Positions 10,811 through 22,637 of a DNA stretch of 64,000 bases are shown in pieces. Position numbers and translations under genes: made by a program. How positions within the stretch are numbered: position 1 is the first letter of the stretch; each line of letters begins with the position of its first letter. This DNA comes from Anaeramoeba flamelloides (Eukaryota > Metamonada > Anaeramoebidae). The notes below the pieces were generated by a model. That model did not search any database. It had not been told where the DNA came from and saw only the letters and a program-made list of their open reading frames with translations. The DNA is taken from assembly GCA_027625915.1 (NCBI GenBank), contig JANTQA010000032.1:10726001-10790000 (forward strand), in the 5' to 3' direction.

Positions 10811-12873
10811 TGTTGTGTAAAAAAAAAATTCTCAGAATTTCAAAAAAGTAATAAATTTTTTTTTTTTTTTTTTTGATTTTTTACCATTCCAATTGGAGGG
10901 ACACTAATAAAAGTGATCAAATTAACCAATGGTTTTTAAAAGTTAATAAGAATGTTAATCAAAATAGAATAATTTTAAAACGTATGATTCTTATTTATTG
11001 ATTTTCGTATTTAAATTTCAACAAGATAGTTTTAAGTAGATTGTTTTTATTATCAAAATTTTGATCTGCAACTCGTAAGAGAACTTGAAAATCAAGCAAA
11101 AATTCATTTTTGAGTGATTTATATCTCATAAAAGTTCCTATTTATAGAAAGAATCCTTTTTGTTTAATCCAAATTATTCTGTGAGTACTTGAGAAAAACT
11201 CAATTTTTATCAAGATAAACTAATTGTGAAAATTACAAATTTTGGAATTTTGAAAAAATAATTGTAAATCTTGTGTGAAAAAGCAATTAAACTATTTCCT
11301 AAAAAGTAGGACAAATGTATTTTCAAATATCCTTTTTAAACCTAAATTCCAACGAAAAAGTATTTAAACACCCAAAATTGTTAATCGTTATTAATCGGTT
11401 GACCATAATAAATATTTTTGTTTATTTACATGATATTACTTGAATAAAAGATATCAAAGTTTTTATATCACAATTTAATATGATATTTTTTTGGTGCGAA
11501 CATTGGTGAGTCTTTTCTTTTCTTTTCGTTTTGATCGAAAAAACTTTTTCTCAAAGAGACCGAATCTCGAACAAAATTTCAAATAGACAGGAAAAAGTTA
11601 TAAAAGTATTTTATTGTTTAAAAAATCGTTTATTTTCTTATCATATTGTCCATTTTTTATTGAATTTGTCCATATCATTTTGTATACAAAAATTGTTTTA
11701 ATTATTTTCATTTCTAGGAAAGTATTACGATGAATATATTTTGAAATAGGTACAATAGGTACTAATTCAATCGGTACTAATATCTCTCTTAATTTGATAT
11801 TATGAATTTATAAAATAAAACGACATTAAAACGAGAAATTTCTCTTGAATATATGTCCTTAATAAAATTAAGCACTATTTTTTTCTGGTTAATATTTTTC
11901 GAAATTAAGTTCATAACTTAATTCCATTAACCACTGGGATAAATTTTTTTAGAATAAAAACACTCTCAACTTTTGAATATCGAAAATATTTTTTGAAATT
12001 ACTGTGCACTTTTTTAGTTTTTTTTGAAAATTTGGGGTTGAGAAAGGTTTGAAAGCAAAGAATAAGTTAATATATTAAATTAGAATGGTTTCCCAGAGAG
12101 TTTATCTTTTTAGTTGAACTTTTTTTTAATTTTACCATTTAAAACTAAAAAAAAACATTTGAAGACCAAATTAGTGCCTTTTGTGAAAAGAAAATTCCCA
12201 TAATTTAGAATTTGTTTTTGTAAATGAGTTAAAACAAGATAGTGTATCTAAAAATATACATAATTTCAAGTGTGAATTCAATCATTTTGGCAAAACATGT
12301 TTTCAAGAAAAAGTTAAATTGAAACGTTATTTATTTTTATTTTATCATTTGGTTTTTTTAATTGTATTAATGGAAAGTATTTGATCAGTTTTTCATTTTT
12401 AGTGTTTTTTGGGTCGTAGGGACATATAAAAAAAAAATACCCACTTTTTTGGAAATAACTTTATTAAAAAATATCATTAACAAACAAGTTTAAGGGTCGA
12501 ATGACCAAACTTACGGATATAAAAGCCAAATTATTAAACCAAATAATTTTTATTTTTAAAATGACAAAGATAAAATTATTGAAAATTATTCATTTTTTGG
12601 TTCTATTAAGATTTTTTATTAAACACAAAAAAAATTGAAATCATAACCATCGAATTTAACAATTTTGATAAAATTTAAATAAGAAAATCAATAAATGATG
12701 TCATACTTTTTAAAATTATTCTAGTTTTGATTTACATTCTTATTAACTTTTAAAAACCATTGGTTAATTTGATCACTTTTATTAGTGTCCCTCCAATTGG
12801 AATGGTAAAAAATCAAAAAAAAAAAAAACAAAATTCATTACTTTTTTGAAATTCTGAGAATTTTTTTTTAACA
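10811..12873. mobile_element. DNA element with long terminal inverted repeats (over 200 bp each)
   Basis: The left arm (about 10811-11030) and right arm (about 12660-12873) are near-perfect inverted copies. Both contain TTCTCAGAATTTCAAAAAAG, CCATTCCAATTGGAGGGACA, CTAATAAAAGTGATCAAATT and AACCAATGGTTTTTAAAAG. The outer ends run into poly-A/T. There is no transposase frame. The arms agree better than most repeats here, so it is relatively young. The interior holds a second element with its own inverted ends (11288-12463). Long arms suggest a Mutator-like or foldback type, but I could not fix a target duplication. Confidence 0.7.
11288..12463. mobile_element. Family B element nested in the long-TIR element
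   Basis: The left end ACTATTTCCTAAAAAGTAGG and right end CCCACTTTTTTGGAAATAACT are inverted partners. The interior phrases TTTATTGAATTTG and ATTCAATCGGTACTAATAT recur in the copy at 48879-49475. Non-coding, about 1.18 kb, and wholly inside the 10.8-12.9 kb element. Confidence 0.55.
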
Positions 12874-14640
12874 ATCAGTAACAGTAAGGAAAAAAAGGGA
12901 TTGTTAAAAAAAAAATGTTTGTGGAATAAAGAAGGCCAAAAAAAACTATACAAAAATAGGGTTCTTCAAGAAGAATTTTGCATATCAGTTTAATGGTTGA
13001 ATTTTTTTTTATTAGGGCATATTAATTACTTTCAAATCTAAAACCCTGAAATTTCAAAAACCTGGAAGAACCTTTTTTTTTGATCAATTGAAATTATGAG
13101 TAAAAATTGTTTTTCATGGGTTTTTGAAATTTCTGAGTTTTGGATTTGGTAGTTAGGGGTTATCATCTACCTCTGAGAAGCCTAAAAGTACAGAATGTTA
13201 TAATTGAGTGTAAATCATATTAGCGCTTCATGGTTCAAAGGTCTCGAAAAATGCGATTAGTTAAATATTTATATTTGTTGATCTTATTAAAGATGATACC
13301 ATTATTACAGCCATTTTCAAAAAGTGAAGAATTTTTAAGTACTTTTTTTTTGGTTTTTTATTGTAAAAAAGTGAAAACTTTTTCAGAATTAAAAACATTT
13401 TGAAAGTTTTGTGTTTTAATAAAGTGTGGACTTTTTGAATTAAAACTTTTTTCATCCTCACTTTTGAGTTTTAAAAAAGTGAGGGCTAAACCTTTAGATG
13501 ATGGGTAGTAGCTGGGATGAGAAGAAAAGTGCTTTTTAAAAATAAAAGTACACTCTTTATTAAAGCACAAAACTTTTAAAAGAGAATTTTATAAAAAAAA
13601 TTGCAAAGTTTTTTAAAATTGCGTTAGTAAAAAAACTGAATAATTTTTGAAAAAAAATCTGCATTTTGAGACAAATTTAAAGACCAAATCATCAATACTC
13701 AGACTTCAAATTTGAACAATATCTTTCTTAAATTTATCGCAAAATGTAGATTAATCGCTAAAAAATTCAATTTTTTTAAAAAAATAAATAATTAACCAAT
13801 TGATTATTTTTGACAAATAATTTTCCACAGATTGTAAATATATTGAAAATACAATTAGTTTATCAAAAAGGAAACAAAACTAATATTTTTTAGGTCTTTT
13901 TTGTTGATAATTATTGAGTTAATCTTTGGAATTAAAAAATATATATATATATATATAGTAACTTTTGGATTTCTAAATATTAATTATTAGATTCCTGGAA
14001 TACTTAATTATTTGGGGTTTCGATCTTTTGATTTGGAAAAGTAATTTTAAAAAAAAAATTTCCAAAATGAAAATTTTTAATTGTAATTCCAAGTAAAAAA
14101 TCGAATAATTTTGATTTTCAGTAAAATGAAAAGAGTTTTTTTATCGCAATTTGGATTATGGAACACTGATATCATTTACTTTTGATTTCAACGCACTTTA
14201 GTTATTCAACGTCTAAAGTGGCGACAATCCCTTAAACCCAAATTTTTTGTTCTTTTAAAAATATTTTTTTTATTTTTTTTAAAAACAAAACAGGAAATGG
14301 CTATCAAATTGTCTGATCGGTGTTAAATTTTTGTTTGTGTCTCTGTCAAAAAAAATATTAAAAGAAAAAAAAACAAATAAAAAAATTTTTTGCCAGAAAC
14401 ATGAAAAAAAAATTAACAGAAACAGTAACTGAGAAAAGAAAAATAAAATAGATCACGATCACAACCAAAAGCAATGAATTAAAAAACTCAACTTGTGTCA
14501 ACCAACAAAAAATCTTTTGATTGATGTTATGGCAAGGTTTTAGACAAACAAAAAAGTAGAAAAGGCATTTGCAAATTTGAGTTTTCTTTTTGAAATTAAA
14601 GCAATTGCTTTTGGTGTGGAAACATGTGCTTTTTGATAGA
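12874..14640. other. Intergenic with small hairpins
   Basis: A hairpin lies near 13035-13150, where AACCCTGAAATTTCAAAAAC faces GTTTTTGAAATTTCTGAGTT. Near 13320-13500 there are repeated AAAAAAGTG motifs in both orientations. No gene is supported. The part near 14350-14700 may be 3' UTR of the p24-like gene on the minus strand. Confidence 0.4.
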
Positions 14641-14846
14641 GAAACTAATACCAAAGGGAGGGCTTAGAGATGGTGTGAAAATAATTCTGGATAAACCTCT
14701 TTTTTTTTTTTATTTTTTATGATCACAAAAAGCAAAAATTAGGGAGATTTCGCGTCTTTTGTGAAGCCAATTCAAGGATCAGAGTTTCCTTTTTACAATT
14801 AAATTAAGCCATTAAAAAACAAAAGAATAAAAAACAAATTACTTAC

Positions 14847-14976
14847 TGAAATTGGTTGATAGTGTCTCCTCAGAGTGGACCATATTTGAAGCAAAACAAC
14901 GGCAAAAACCTCAATGAAAAATCCGATCTTGATTAGTGACATCTGTTCATTAATTCTGAAATTGCCTGTTGTTGGG
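14847..14976 (-). CDS. C-terminal transmembrane exon of the p24-like gene
   Basis: The acceptor TTTTTACATTAG precedes the exon and the donor GTAAGT follows it. Only one frame is open, reading NFRINEQMSLIKIGFF and then a helix ending VLLQIWSTLRRHYQ. Both splice signals are the best in the window. R-x-NE followed by about 10 residues and a 20-residue helix with a basic end is the usual p24 C-terminus. Confidence 0.55.
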
Positions 14977-16375
14977 CTAATGTAAAAATTAAAATATTCA
15001 AAAAGAAAAAAAATGAATCAAACTTTTTGTAATTTTAATTCGGCAAGTTGTTTCAATAAAAAATCATAAAACAGAAAGAATACAGGTTTTGAAAATTTTC
15101 TGATTTTTCCTATCTTTCTGTTTTGATTAATTATTTTTTCCAAAATCAAAAAGTTATAGAAATGGTAGTCATATTCACACACCTTTTTTAGGTTGGAATT
15201 GTCCAAACTCAAAAAAAAAAATTTTTTCAAAGGAAAATCCATTTTTCTTGAATTCTTCAAGATTTTGCTATTGACAAAGCCTACAATTTGTGAAACTATT
15301 TTTACACAAATTTTAAATACTGAGTAAAGACGCAATTATATTTTTTGCCAGTTTACAATTTTAAACTTTTTTATACTGGTATTTGAATTCTTAATGGGTA
15401 AAAATTTTCACTCACTTTTCCAAATTGTTGTTTACAAATAAAACGATTTTTCCCAGAAGTGTGCTGTAATTTATTTTTGATTCCATTTGAAAAATGGAAA
15501 TTGAAAATGAATGTAAAAATTTTTTCCCAATTATAATTTAAATATGTGTAAGAACTAGTGGTTTTTAAAGTCTTATATTTTTCTTATTATCCAAAATTTT
15601 TGTATTTAGTCACAACAATATTTTCAATAATTCGTGTTTTTGTATTTTCGGTTTTTTGAAAGGATTTTATTGTTGTTGTGGAGAATTCTTAATAAAATCG
15701 TTATTTTTCAGATTTAACTACTACAACTGCAATTCAAATTCAATGTAAAATGAGTTTTTGTCATGGATTGGCCGATAAATCCTCACAAATATTTATCAGT
15801 AGAAATCTAAGTAGGAAAAAATGAAATTTTTACCAAATTTGTCAGTCCGTCTGTGGCTTCTGTGATTTCCTTGTCTATCTAAAAACAAAAAAGATTTTTG
15901 GAAAAAAAGACTTTTTGAGAAAATTCCTTCACCCTTTGCAAATTGTAAAGGTTGAATCCTCAGTTCTTGTTAAGAATTTTCTAATCAATTTTTTTCAGGG
16001 AGTTTAATAGCTAAGAGGGTATGATACTTTTCAGCTAGACAGCCAAAATTGAGAAAAAAGGTGAAAAATTGGGGATTATTGTTTGTTATTTCCTGGTTGT
16101 TTGTGAAATATTGATAAAAGAATTGAAATGGTGTTTGGTATTTTAAGGAATTGTTCACCAAAATCCTCAATTCGTCAAAAAAAGATGGATCATTTTTTCT
16201 CAAATGAACCAAAAACACATTCTTTTGTAAAAAAAAAAACTAATTTTCACAACTTTAATTTTTTGGATTGTTGAATGCAAAATCCCACAAAAACTTTACC
16301 ATGCCCTAATCCAAATTTGTCTTCAAACTGACAATTGAGCTTTGAGAGAAACAAGACAAACAAAAAAAAAATTGT
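14847..16375 (-). CDS. Spliced p24/emp24 (TMED)-like cargo receptor gene, exons partly resolved
   Basis: This stretch has several small open segments on the minus strand bounded by good GT-AG signals. In gene order: a hydrophobic segment resembling a signal peptide (TIFFLFVLFLSKLNCQ, about 16310-16370, with no in-frame ATG found); IDKEITEATDGLTNL (exon 15834-15878); HTSGKNRFICKQQFGK (exon 15416-15463); and a last exon (14847-14976) encoding RINEQ, a membrane helix and LRRHYQ. The order fits p24 proteins: signal peptide, GOLD beta-sandwich with a G-x-x-RF-x-C strand, then an R-x-NE coil joined to one helix and a short basic tail. Family knowledge: p24 proteins cycle in COPI/COPII vesicles and select cargo. 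The full chain cannot be joined in one frame by eye, so exons are missing and the family call is tentative. Confidence 0.42.
15416..15463 (-). CDS. GOLD-domain-like small exon
   Basis: A 48-nt exon between the acceptor AAATTACAG and the donor GTGAGT, encoding HTSGKNRFICKQQFGK. It resembles the conserved G-x-Y-x-F-C-F strand of GOLD domains in p24 proteins. Confidence 0.45.
15834..15878 (-). CDS. Small exon, IDKEITEATDGLTNL
   Basis: A 45-nt exon with acceptor TTTTTTGTTTTTAG and donor GTAAAA. The sequence resembles the ID-x-x-IT-x-x-DG strand that precedes the Cys-containing strand in GOLD domains. A second frame is also open across it, so the reading is not certain. Confidence 0.42.
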
Positions 16376-16547
16376 CACATCAAAAATGAACTATTTGTTC
16401 AGGGTATTTGAAAATGGAGATTCTGTTAAAAAATCAAAAAGAGTAAATCTATCTTCGTTAAAGAGCTGTTTGGAACTTCAGTCCAAGAAAAAATAAAAGA
16501 GCTAACAACTAAGACAAAAAACACTCTAAGAAAACCAAAATATTATC

Positions 16548-16976
16548 CGTGCTTTTTTTTATTCTTGTACCAAGGCAACATCCAATCTACTACCAAATAG
16601 TATACCTAGGTTAAAATCAATTTTGAAAGTAAAAATCTGGTTATTTTGAGTAAAATTTGAATTTGTCATGCAAATAGTTTCAAAATTTTTTTACTTTTTT
16701 GTTTTTTTTTTGAATTTTTTTGTTTTTTTTGAATGAAAAAAAATTTCCCTTTTTTTACTCTATTTTTTGAGATAAATTTTCCAATTTGATCTTTTATTTT
16801 TAGAATTTCTTTTTAAATAATAGAGCTGTAAGAAACCAATACCATATTTTTTAGGGTTTATTATCTGTTTCTTTTATTGGTTAATGTATAGATCTTCTAT
16901 AATAAAAAAAATACGCTTTTTATTTTGAAACATGCATTAAATTTTTTTACACACTTTATTTTGACTACAGTACAAA
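16548..16976 (+). repeat. Family J dispersed repeat, copy 1
   Basis: About 430 bp, also present at 55733-56163 and, inverted, at about 40690-41160, with fragments at 30560-30720 and 41226-41300. Shared phrases are CCAAATAGTATACCTA, GTTAAAATCAATTTTG, ACTCTATTTTTTGAGATA, TTGATTGGTTAATGTATA and TTTTGACTACAGTA. Non-coding. It ends a few hundred bases from the 5' side of the p24-like gene. Confidence 0.65.
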
Positions 16977-17133
16977 ATAAAAAAAAAACAAACAATTATT
17001 AAATCTCCAACATTTAAATTCTAAAAAACACAAATAGATAACAAAACACCACTTAATGGACCAATTATACTAATTAAATTTTGAACAAAAGTATAAAACC
17101 GTTTAATCAAAAAAAATCGATTTATCTTATTTT

Positions 17134-17326
17134 CAATTTCACTTTTAAGACACAAATTTAAACTAAATTTAAAACACAAAAAAATCTCAAATTAAAGCAG
17201 ATTTTTTGGATTTTTTTTGTATAAAAAATATTTTATTAGAATCTGAATTTTATACCTAAATTCGAGGATTTTTTTGTGTCTTAAATTTCGTTCAAAGTTT
17301 ATCACTGAAAACTAGAACTGGTTATA
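17134..17326. mobile_element. Palindromic TA-flanked MITE, copy 2 (diverged)
   Basis: Both arms are recognisable (TTTCACTTTTAAGACACAAA on the left; AAATTTCGTTCAAAGTTTAT then AACTGGTTATAG on the right), but both ends have drifted. An older copy of the family described at 3326. Confidence 0.6.
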
Positions 17327-19133
17327 GTATAATTTTTCAGAATAGAAATGCGAAATAATAGCAAATATAACAGGAGATAAAGGATAACAGTGGAACATAT
17401 CAAACACTTTCGGTTGTAAAAATTTTGTTTTATTTTATTTAAAAAAAATTATGTATTGTTTTTCTAATTATTTTTAAATTTTATAGAAGTCAAAAAAATT
17501 TGCAATATCAACACACAACTTATTTATTAGTTTATTCATTTTTTGTGTATTTGAAATATAAAATTTATATATCAAAATCAAATTTTTTTCAATAAAACAA
17601 ATCGAAATTTTTAAATAAATTCCCAAAAAGTTCAATTAAGTTATATAAAATTTTTAGAAATAATCTTGGTAAACTATTTTTAATATGAATAGTCCTATAA
17701 TTCAAAACTAACACATCATTTCCTTTTTTTGCGAATGAATTAAATTGATTTTTTTTTAATATATTTTCAATATTATTTTTTTTAGTGTTAATTAACCAAT
17801 TATTAATATATATTCTGAAAAGTAATTAGATTATTTTTTATAATTTATATTTTCAATCGATCTCACAATTAAAATTTGTATTATTTTCATCATCATTAAT
17901 ATATTTTAAATTTTCAATTTTTTGTTATCCTTTAACAGATTTATTTTTTAAATTTTTAATAATGTTTTTAATTTTTTCGGGTGAAATAATAAGTGATTTT
18001 AGAATTTTTTAATTATTTATTTTAAGATTGTTGATATAATCTAGAATATTATTAATTAATTCAATGTACTTTTTTTTTAAATAACACTCTCATTTTTAAT
18101 CATATTTTTCTTATGTAAAATCTAGAATCTTTTTAATTGATTAAATTGATTTTTTTTTTTATATAACTACAATATTCTTAAATCATATTTTTGTGCTAAA
18201 GAAATCCTTTCCCTTTTTTCGATCTTTTTAAATAAATCTTTTTTCCAAAATTTTCTTTTTTAATTAAGAATTTTTGGTTTGTAACAGTGTTTGATTTTTA
18301 TCATTGTTACTCTCTGAATTTGGGTGTTTGTACTTGAGGATCCCATGAAAATTTTTTTTTTTTTTTGATTTTTGTTATTGAGATCAGCTGAAATATTTTT
18401 TGGTACACTGGGCTTTTTTGTATCTTTGATTATCAAGATTTATTTTTTTTGTTCTATGGTAATTATTGTTCACATAAAAAACTCTTATTTCACAATACCT
18501 TTTTTGGCAACCTACTGCATACGTATGAAGTAAATCAAAATTTAGCTAGGAGACCCTTAAAAGAAAATTCTGTTTCTTTTTTTATTTTTTTGAAAAATTC
18601 TTTCTTCCAACTTCTCAGACAGCTTTACTTTCGAGAGTAATTAAAACAAATTCAGATCTTTATTATTTTCATCAATGTTTCTCTCGGCTTGTATAGTTTC
18701 TTTCCAAACTTGGGAAGGAGTGTCCACTTTGAAACAAACAACTATACTTCAAAATTCAAAGTTCAACTTTTACGTAAAATAAATAAAAAGATCATTGTAT
18801 TCAGCGCAAACTTTGTTGTTTTTTATAAAAAAACGTATTTTTTTTAACCAACTTTTCGAATACAAATGATAATTCTAATCTGTGACTAGTTTCTCTGAGC
18901 ATATGTTGATGACTGTTTTATGTGAAAACATAATATAAAAAGATAAAAAAAATTTTTCAAATTATTTTTTTGTTTTTTTTTTCAAAACCTAAATTCCTTT
19001 TGTTTTTTTATCAAAGCCTTTCTTGAAAGTTATTCTGTCCGTTCAAAGAAAAAACAACAAAAACGGTCTTTTTACCAAAAACAATTTCCAAAAAATACAC
19101 AAAGAAACCCAAAATAGAAACCTAATTTCAAAG
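17327..19133. other. Intergenic and 5' region of the RecQ gene
   Basis: 17.4-18.3 kb is extremely AT-rich with nothing recognisable. From about 18.3 kb the composition becomes more mixed and the last few hundred bases are probably promoter and 5' UTR of the helicase gene; a T-rich run precedes 19020. No defined promoter motif is visible. Confidence 0.4.
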
Positions 19134-22100
19134 ATGACTATGCAGTCGAACCTTTCTTCGCTTGAGTCCATTTTTAAACAAGCATCACAAAGTTCTTTTC
19201 AGAGTTTTCACTCTTCGCCAACAATAACACAAGAGCAACCAACACTAAAGGAAAGATCAAGATCACAAGAAAACAAAGATTTAATTATCCAACCCTTGCC
19301 CAACAAAAAAAACTATTCTTTTTTAAAACTAAAAAGCTTTGTCGGAAAATCACAGAAGCCAAGTACGTACTCAAAACGAAACCATCAAAGGGAAATGGTT
19401 CCTACAAATTTTTCTTCAAATGGCAACAACAGAAACGACGATCCGATAATAAATTTGAAGCCAACCGTATTTAATAGTGATCTTAAACAAAGCCAAAACA
19501 ACAATTATAGTTTTTCAAAAACACAAGAGAAACAAAAACAACAATATCACCAAAAACAACCTTATCCCCAAAAACAAAAAGAAAAGGAAAAAGAAAGAGA
19601 AAAAGAAAAAAAAATAGATGAAGAAGAACTCACACAAAAGGAAACGGCCTTGCTTGAGGGCATTGACAAAAAAGTCTTAAAGCTTTTGGAAAAAAGAAAA
19701 AACATACTGAAAAAATTACCAACAAATCATCCTTTTGTAATTGGACTTGAGAAAATAACCAAAATTTATATAAAGTACTCTAACTCTTCAAAAGACACCA
19801 AGAACAGTGATCTTCATTTTAGTGATCTCTTCGATCAACCAAAGATTTACAATAACCAAAATAATTTTTCCAATTCATTTCAAGAAAGATCAGTTGAATT
19901 TCAAAACAATAATAACAACAACAACAACAACAACAATTTCAATAACGAAGATTACTCCTACAATAATAATAATAATGAGAATGATTGGAAGCAAAATTCT
20001 TTTCAAAATAATTATCAGAACACCAAGAACCAACAATTCAATAATCAAGAGAATTATAATTACAATGAGAATTCAAACCAACAAGGGAATTTTAATTACC
20101 AAACAAACAAAAAAGATTTTGGAACAACATCGTATCCGCCAATTGACAATAGTTATAATACAAATACAAACACGTTTACAAATACAGACACATATACAAA
20201 TAAAGATAAGTATACAAGCACAAATACAAACACCAACCCAAATTCAAATTCACAACAGGGCTCGCAAAAAAATAGCATTTTTAATTTGAACAAGAAAAAA
20301 TATGATAATTCAAATTTCCAATGGAGCAAGAAAATCCATGAAAACAAAAGAAAGACCTTTGGTATTAAAAAATTTCGTGTGAATCAAGAGGCAATTATCA
20401 ATGCGACAATGTCTGGTAAAAATGTGTTTGTCTTAATGCCGACAGGCGGTGGCAAATCTTTGACATTCATGTTACCGTCAACGATTAGCAAAGGTATCAC
20501 TGTTGTGATCTCGCCGTTGGTCTCTTTAATTCAAGATCAGGTACTCACTTTACAAAGTTTAAATATCGGTGTTGTCTCCTTCACTGGGGACATGGATTTG
20601 ACGACACAGAACCAAATCTATTCCCAAATCAAAAATCCACACAACCAAATCCGTTGTTTGTATTGCACACCAGAAAAGATCAATGCAAGCCAAAAATTTT
20701 TGAATCTCTTAGAATACCTTTATACAAGAAAGAAAATTGCTAGATTTGTAATCGATGAAGCACATTGCGTTTCTCAATGGGGGCACGACTTTCGGCCAGA
20801 TTACACAAAGCTGGGGATACTCCAGCAGAATTACCCAAATGTACCGATAATGGCCTTAACTGCGACGGCAACAGAACGGGTCAAAGAGGACGTTGTCAAA
20901 ATCTTAAATATTGAAGGCTGTGAATTGTTTACTCAGTCTTTTAATCGAACAAATCTAATTTACGAAGTTCGAAAAAAAAAGCCCTCCGTTGTGCATCGGG
21001 ATATCTTTGAATTTATTCAAAAGCATTATAAAAATGAATCTGGGATCGTTTACTGCTTCTCAAGGATGGATTGTGAAAAATTGGCTGTGAAATTACAAAA
21101 ATTAGGCCTAAGTTGCTGCGCTTACCACGGCGGACTTGATAATAAAGACAGGTCCCAAATCCAAAGACAATGGACTTCAGATAGTATACGTGTATTGATT
21201 GGAACAGTGGCATTTGGGATGGGCGTAAATAAAGCTGATGTGCGGTTTGTAATACACCACTCGATGCCCAAGAGCATCGAAAACATGTACCAAGAATCTG
21301 GCAGGGCCGGTAGAGATGGACTAAAAGCCCATTGTATACTTTTTTATTCCTATAGCGACAAAATCAAAATCGAAAGACTGATCAACCAGGAAGCAACACG
21401 CCAACAAACCATTCATAATAATATGATGCTTAGTAATGTTGTCCACTATTGCCAAAATGAAATTGAATGTAGAAGAACTTCTGTTCTCAAATACTTTGGC
21501 GAAACTTTCCATTACCGAGATTGTCATAAGTCTTGTGATAACTGTAAATTGCGGGGGAAATATAATTACGATATGGTTGATCTTACACAACAGGCAAAGA
21601 ATGTGATTCAAATTTTGCAAAAAATAAAATCTACGACGTTAAGCCGTCTGGCGCAAATATTAAAGGGATCAAATTCAAAGGAAATGAAAAATTTAGGATT
21701 CTCAAAAGAAACAGTACCCTGTTTTGGTACAATGAAAAAGGGTTTTTTGATCAAAGATATACGAAAATTTATAATTAAGCTTGACGATGAAAAGGTTTTG
21801 ACGCATAAAACAGAAAGCTTAAATACAATATATAGAACAAGAGTTACTAGATATATGATTGGGCCAGAATCTTCAAAATGTTTAAACGGGTCGAAAAAGA
21901 TTAAACTGCAATTACAAAAAAATAATCGATCGTCAAATAAGTCCAAAAAAAAAAATCAGGGAGGAAAAAAATCAAATACTAATAGGAAAAAGAAAAATGA
22001 GATTGGGTTTAGCAATAACCATAATGTGAATTTCCACAATTTTAATAACCAGCAATGCCAAAATCAGAACAACAACCACCAAAAACAATTCCAGGCAAAT

Positions 22101-22637
22101 AATTCCCTTTTTAGTAATAACAATCACTCTGATAGAAAAAGAAAAACAATGGGGTCCAATTCAAACCAATATACAGACATGTATAATAATAATAATAATG
22201 ACAATAGATTCCATTCTTTTAATAACAATGGAAACACACAAAAAAAAACACATTATAATGAAAATCCAAATAGGGACATAGAATCTATCATACAGAAAAA
22301 TAAAATACAGGAAGAACCATTATTTAAACACTTAGATAAAATAAGAAGACAGATCGCAGAAGAAAAAGATGGATTAACACCTTATCACATTTTTAACATT
22401 ACCGTGCTGAAAAGAATAGTTGTGAAAAGGCCTAAGGATTTGGAGGAATTCACAAATATTGAAGGCGTTGGACAAGTTAAAACTCAAAAATTTGGTCAAA
22501 CCTTTATTGAAGCAATTGTAAATTTTGAAAATGGTACACACAACAATAATTCACAAAATAATAACTCAGAAAACCTGAAAGAAGAAGAATGGGATGATTT
22601 TGATTTTTCCGATTTTGATGAAACAGAAAATAATTAA
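19134..22637 (+). CDS. RecQ family DNA helicase, BLM/Sgs1-like, with HRDC domain
   Basis: I start it at the first in-frame ATG (19134-19136), which gives 1167 residues; the open frame extends 37 codons further upstream without an ATG. The N-terminal 400 residues are low-complexity Gln/Asn/Lys-rich, including an Asn run and a Thr/Asn repeat. The helicase core starts near residue 408. It shows Walker A (MPTGGGKS, about 435-442), the DEAH box with the RecQ aromatic loop ([17 protein letters not shown], from about 541) and motif VI ([10 protein letters not shown], from about 720). A four-Cys RQC zinc site follows (C-x16-CHKSCDNC, about 779-805), then a Lys/Asn-rich linker and an HRDC domain (about 1059-1132) with an acidic C-terminus. 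Family knowledge: 3'-5' helicases that unwind recombination intermediates. The helicase, zinc and HRDC order is the BLM/Sgs1 arrangement. There is no intron. Stop is TAA. Confidence 0.95.
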   Translation: MTMQSNLSSLESIFKQASQSSFQSFHSSPTITQEQPTLKERSRSQENKDLIIQPLPNKKNYSFLKLKSFVGKSQKPSTYSKRNHQREMVPTNFSSNGNNRNDDPIINLKPTVFNSDLKQSQNNNYSFSKTQEKQKQQYHQKQPYPQKQKEKEKEREKEKKIDEEELTQKETALLEGIDKKVLKLLEKRKNILKKLPTNHPFVIGLEKITKIYIKYSNSSKDTKNSDLHFSDLFDQPKIYNNQNNFSNSFQERSVEFQNNNNNNNNNNNFNNEDYSYNNNNNENDWKQNSFQNNYQNTKNQQFNNQENYNYNENSNQQGNFNYQTNKKDFGTTSYPPIDNSYNTNTNTFTNTDTYTNKDKYTSTNTNTNPNSNSQQGSQKNSIFNLNKKKYDNSNFQWSKKIHENKRKTFGIKKFRVNQEAIINATMSGKNVFVLMPTGGGKSLTFMLPSTISKGITVVISPLVSLIQDQVLTLQSLNIGVVSFTGDMDLTTQNQIYSQIKNPHNQIRCLYCTPEKINASQKFLNLLEYLYTRKKIARFVIDEAHCVSQWGHDFRPDYTKLGILQQNYPNVPIMALTATATERVKEDVVKILNIEGCELFTQSFNRTNLIYEVRKKKPSVVHRDIFEFIQKHYKNESGIVYCFSRMDCEKLAVKLQKLGLSCCAYHGGLDNKDRSQIQRQWTSDSIRVLIGTVAFGMGVNKADVRFVIHHSMPKSIENMYQESGRAGRDGLKAHCILFYSYSDKIKIERLINQEATRQQTIHNNMMLSNVVHYCQNEIECRRTSVLKYFGETFHYRDCHKSCDNCKLRGKYNYDMVDLTQQAKNVIQILQKIKSTTLSRLAQILKGSNSKEMKNLGFSKETVPCFGTMKKGFLIKDIRKFIIKLDDEKVLTHKTESLNTIYRTRVTRYMIGPESSKCLNGSKKIKLQLQKNNRSSNKSKKKNQGGKKSNTNRKKKNEIGFSNNHNVNFHNFNNQQCQNQNNNHQKQFQANNSLFSNNNHSDRKRKTMGSNSNQYTDMYNNNNNDNRFHSFNNNGNTQKKTHYNENPNRDIESIIQKNKIQEEPLFKHLDKIRRQIAEEKDGLTPYHIFNITVLKRIVVKRPKDLEEFTNIEGVGQVKTQKFGQTFIEAIVNFENGTHNNNSQNNNSENLKEEEWDDFDFSDFDETENN

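Noticed and set aside
15985-16218. 77-codon minus-strand frame as a stand-alone gene
   Set aside because: No ATG, and it is flanked by a likely acceptor; it may overlap an exon of the p24-like gene, but its sequence does not match the GOLD fold, so I did not list it as a gene.
19807-20289. Ile/Thr-rich overlapping frame inside the RecQ N-terminus
   Set aside because: A shifted reading of AAT/ACA repeats; no independent evidence.
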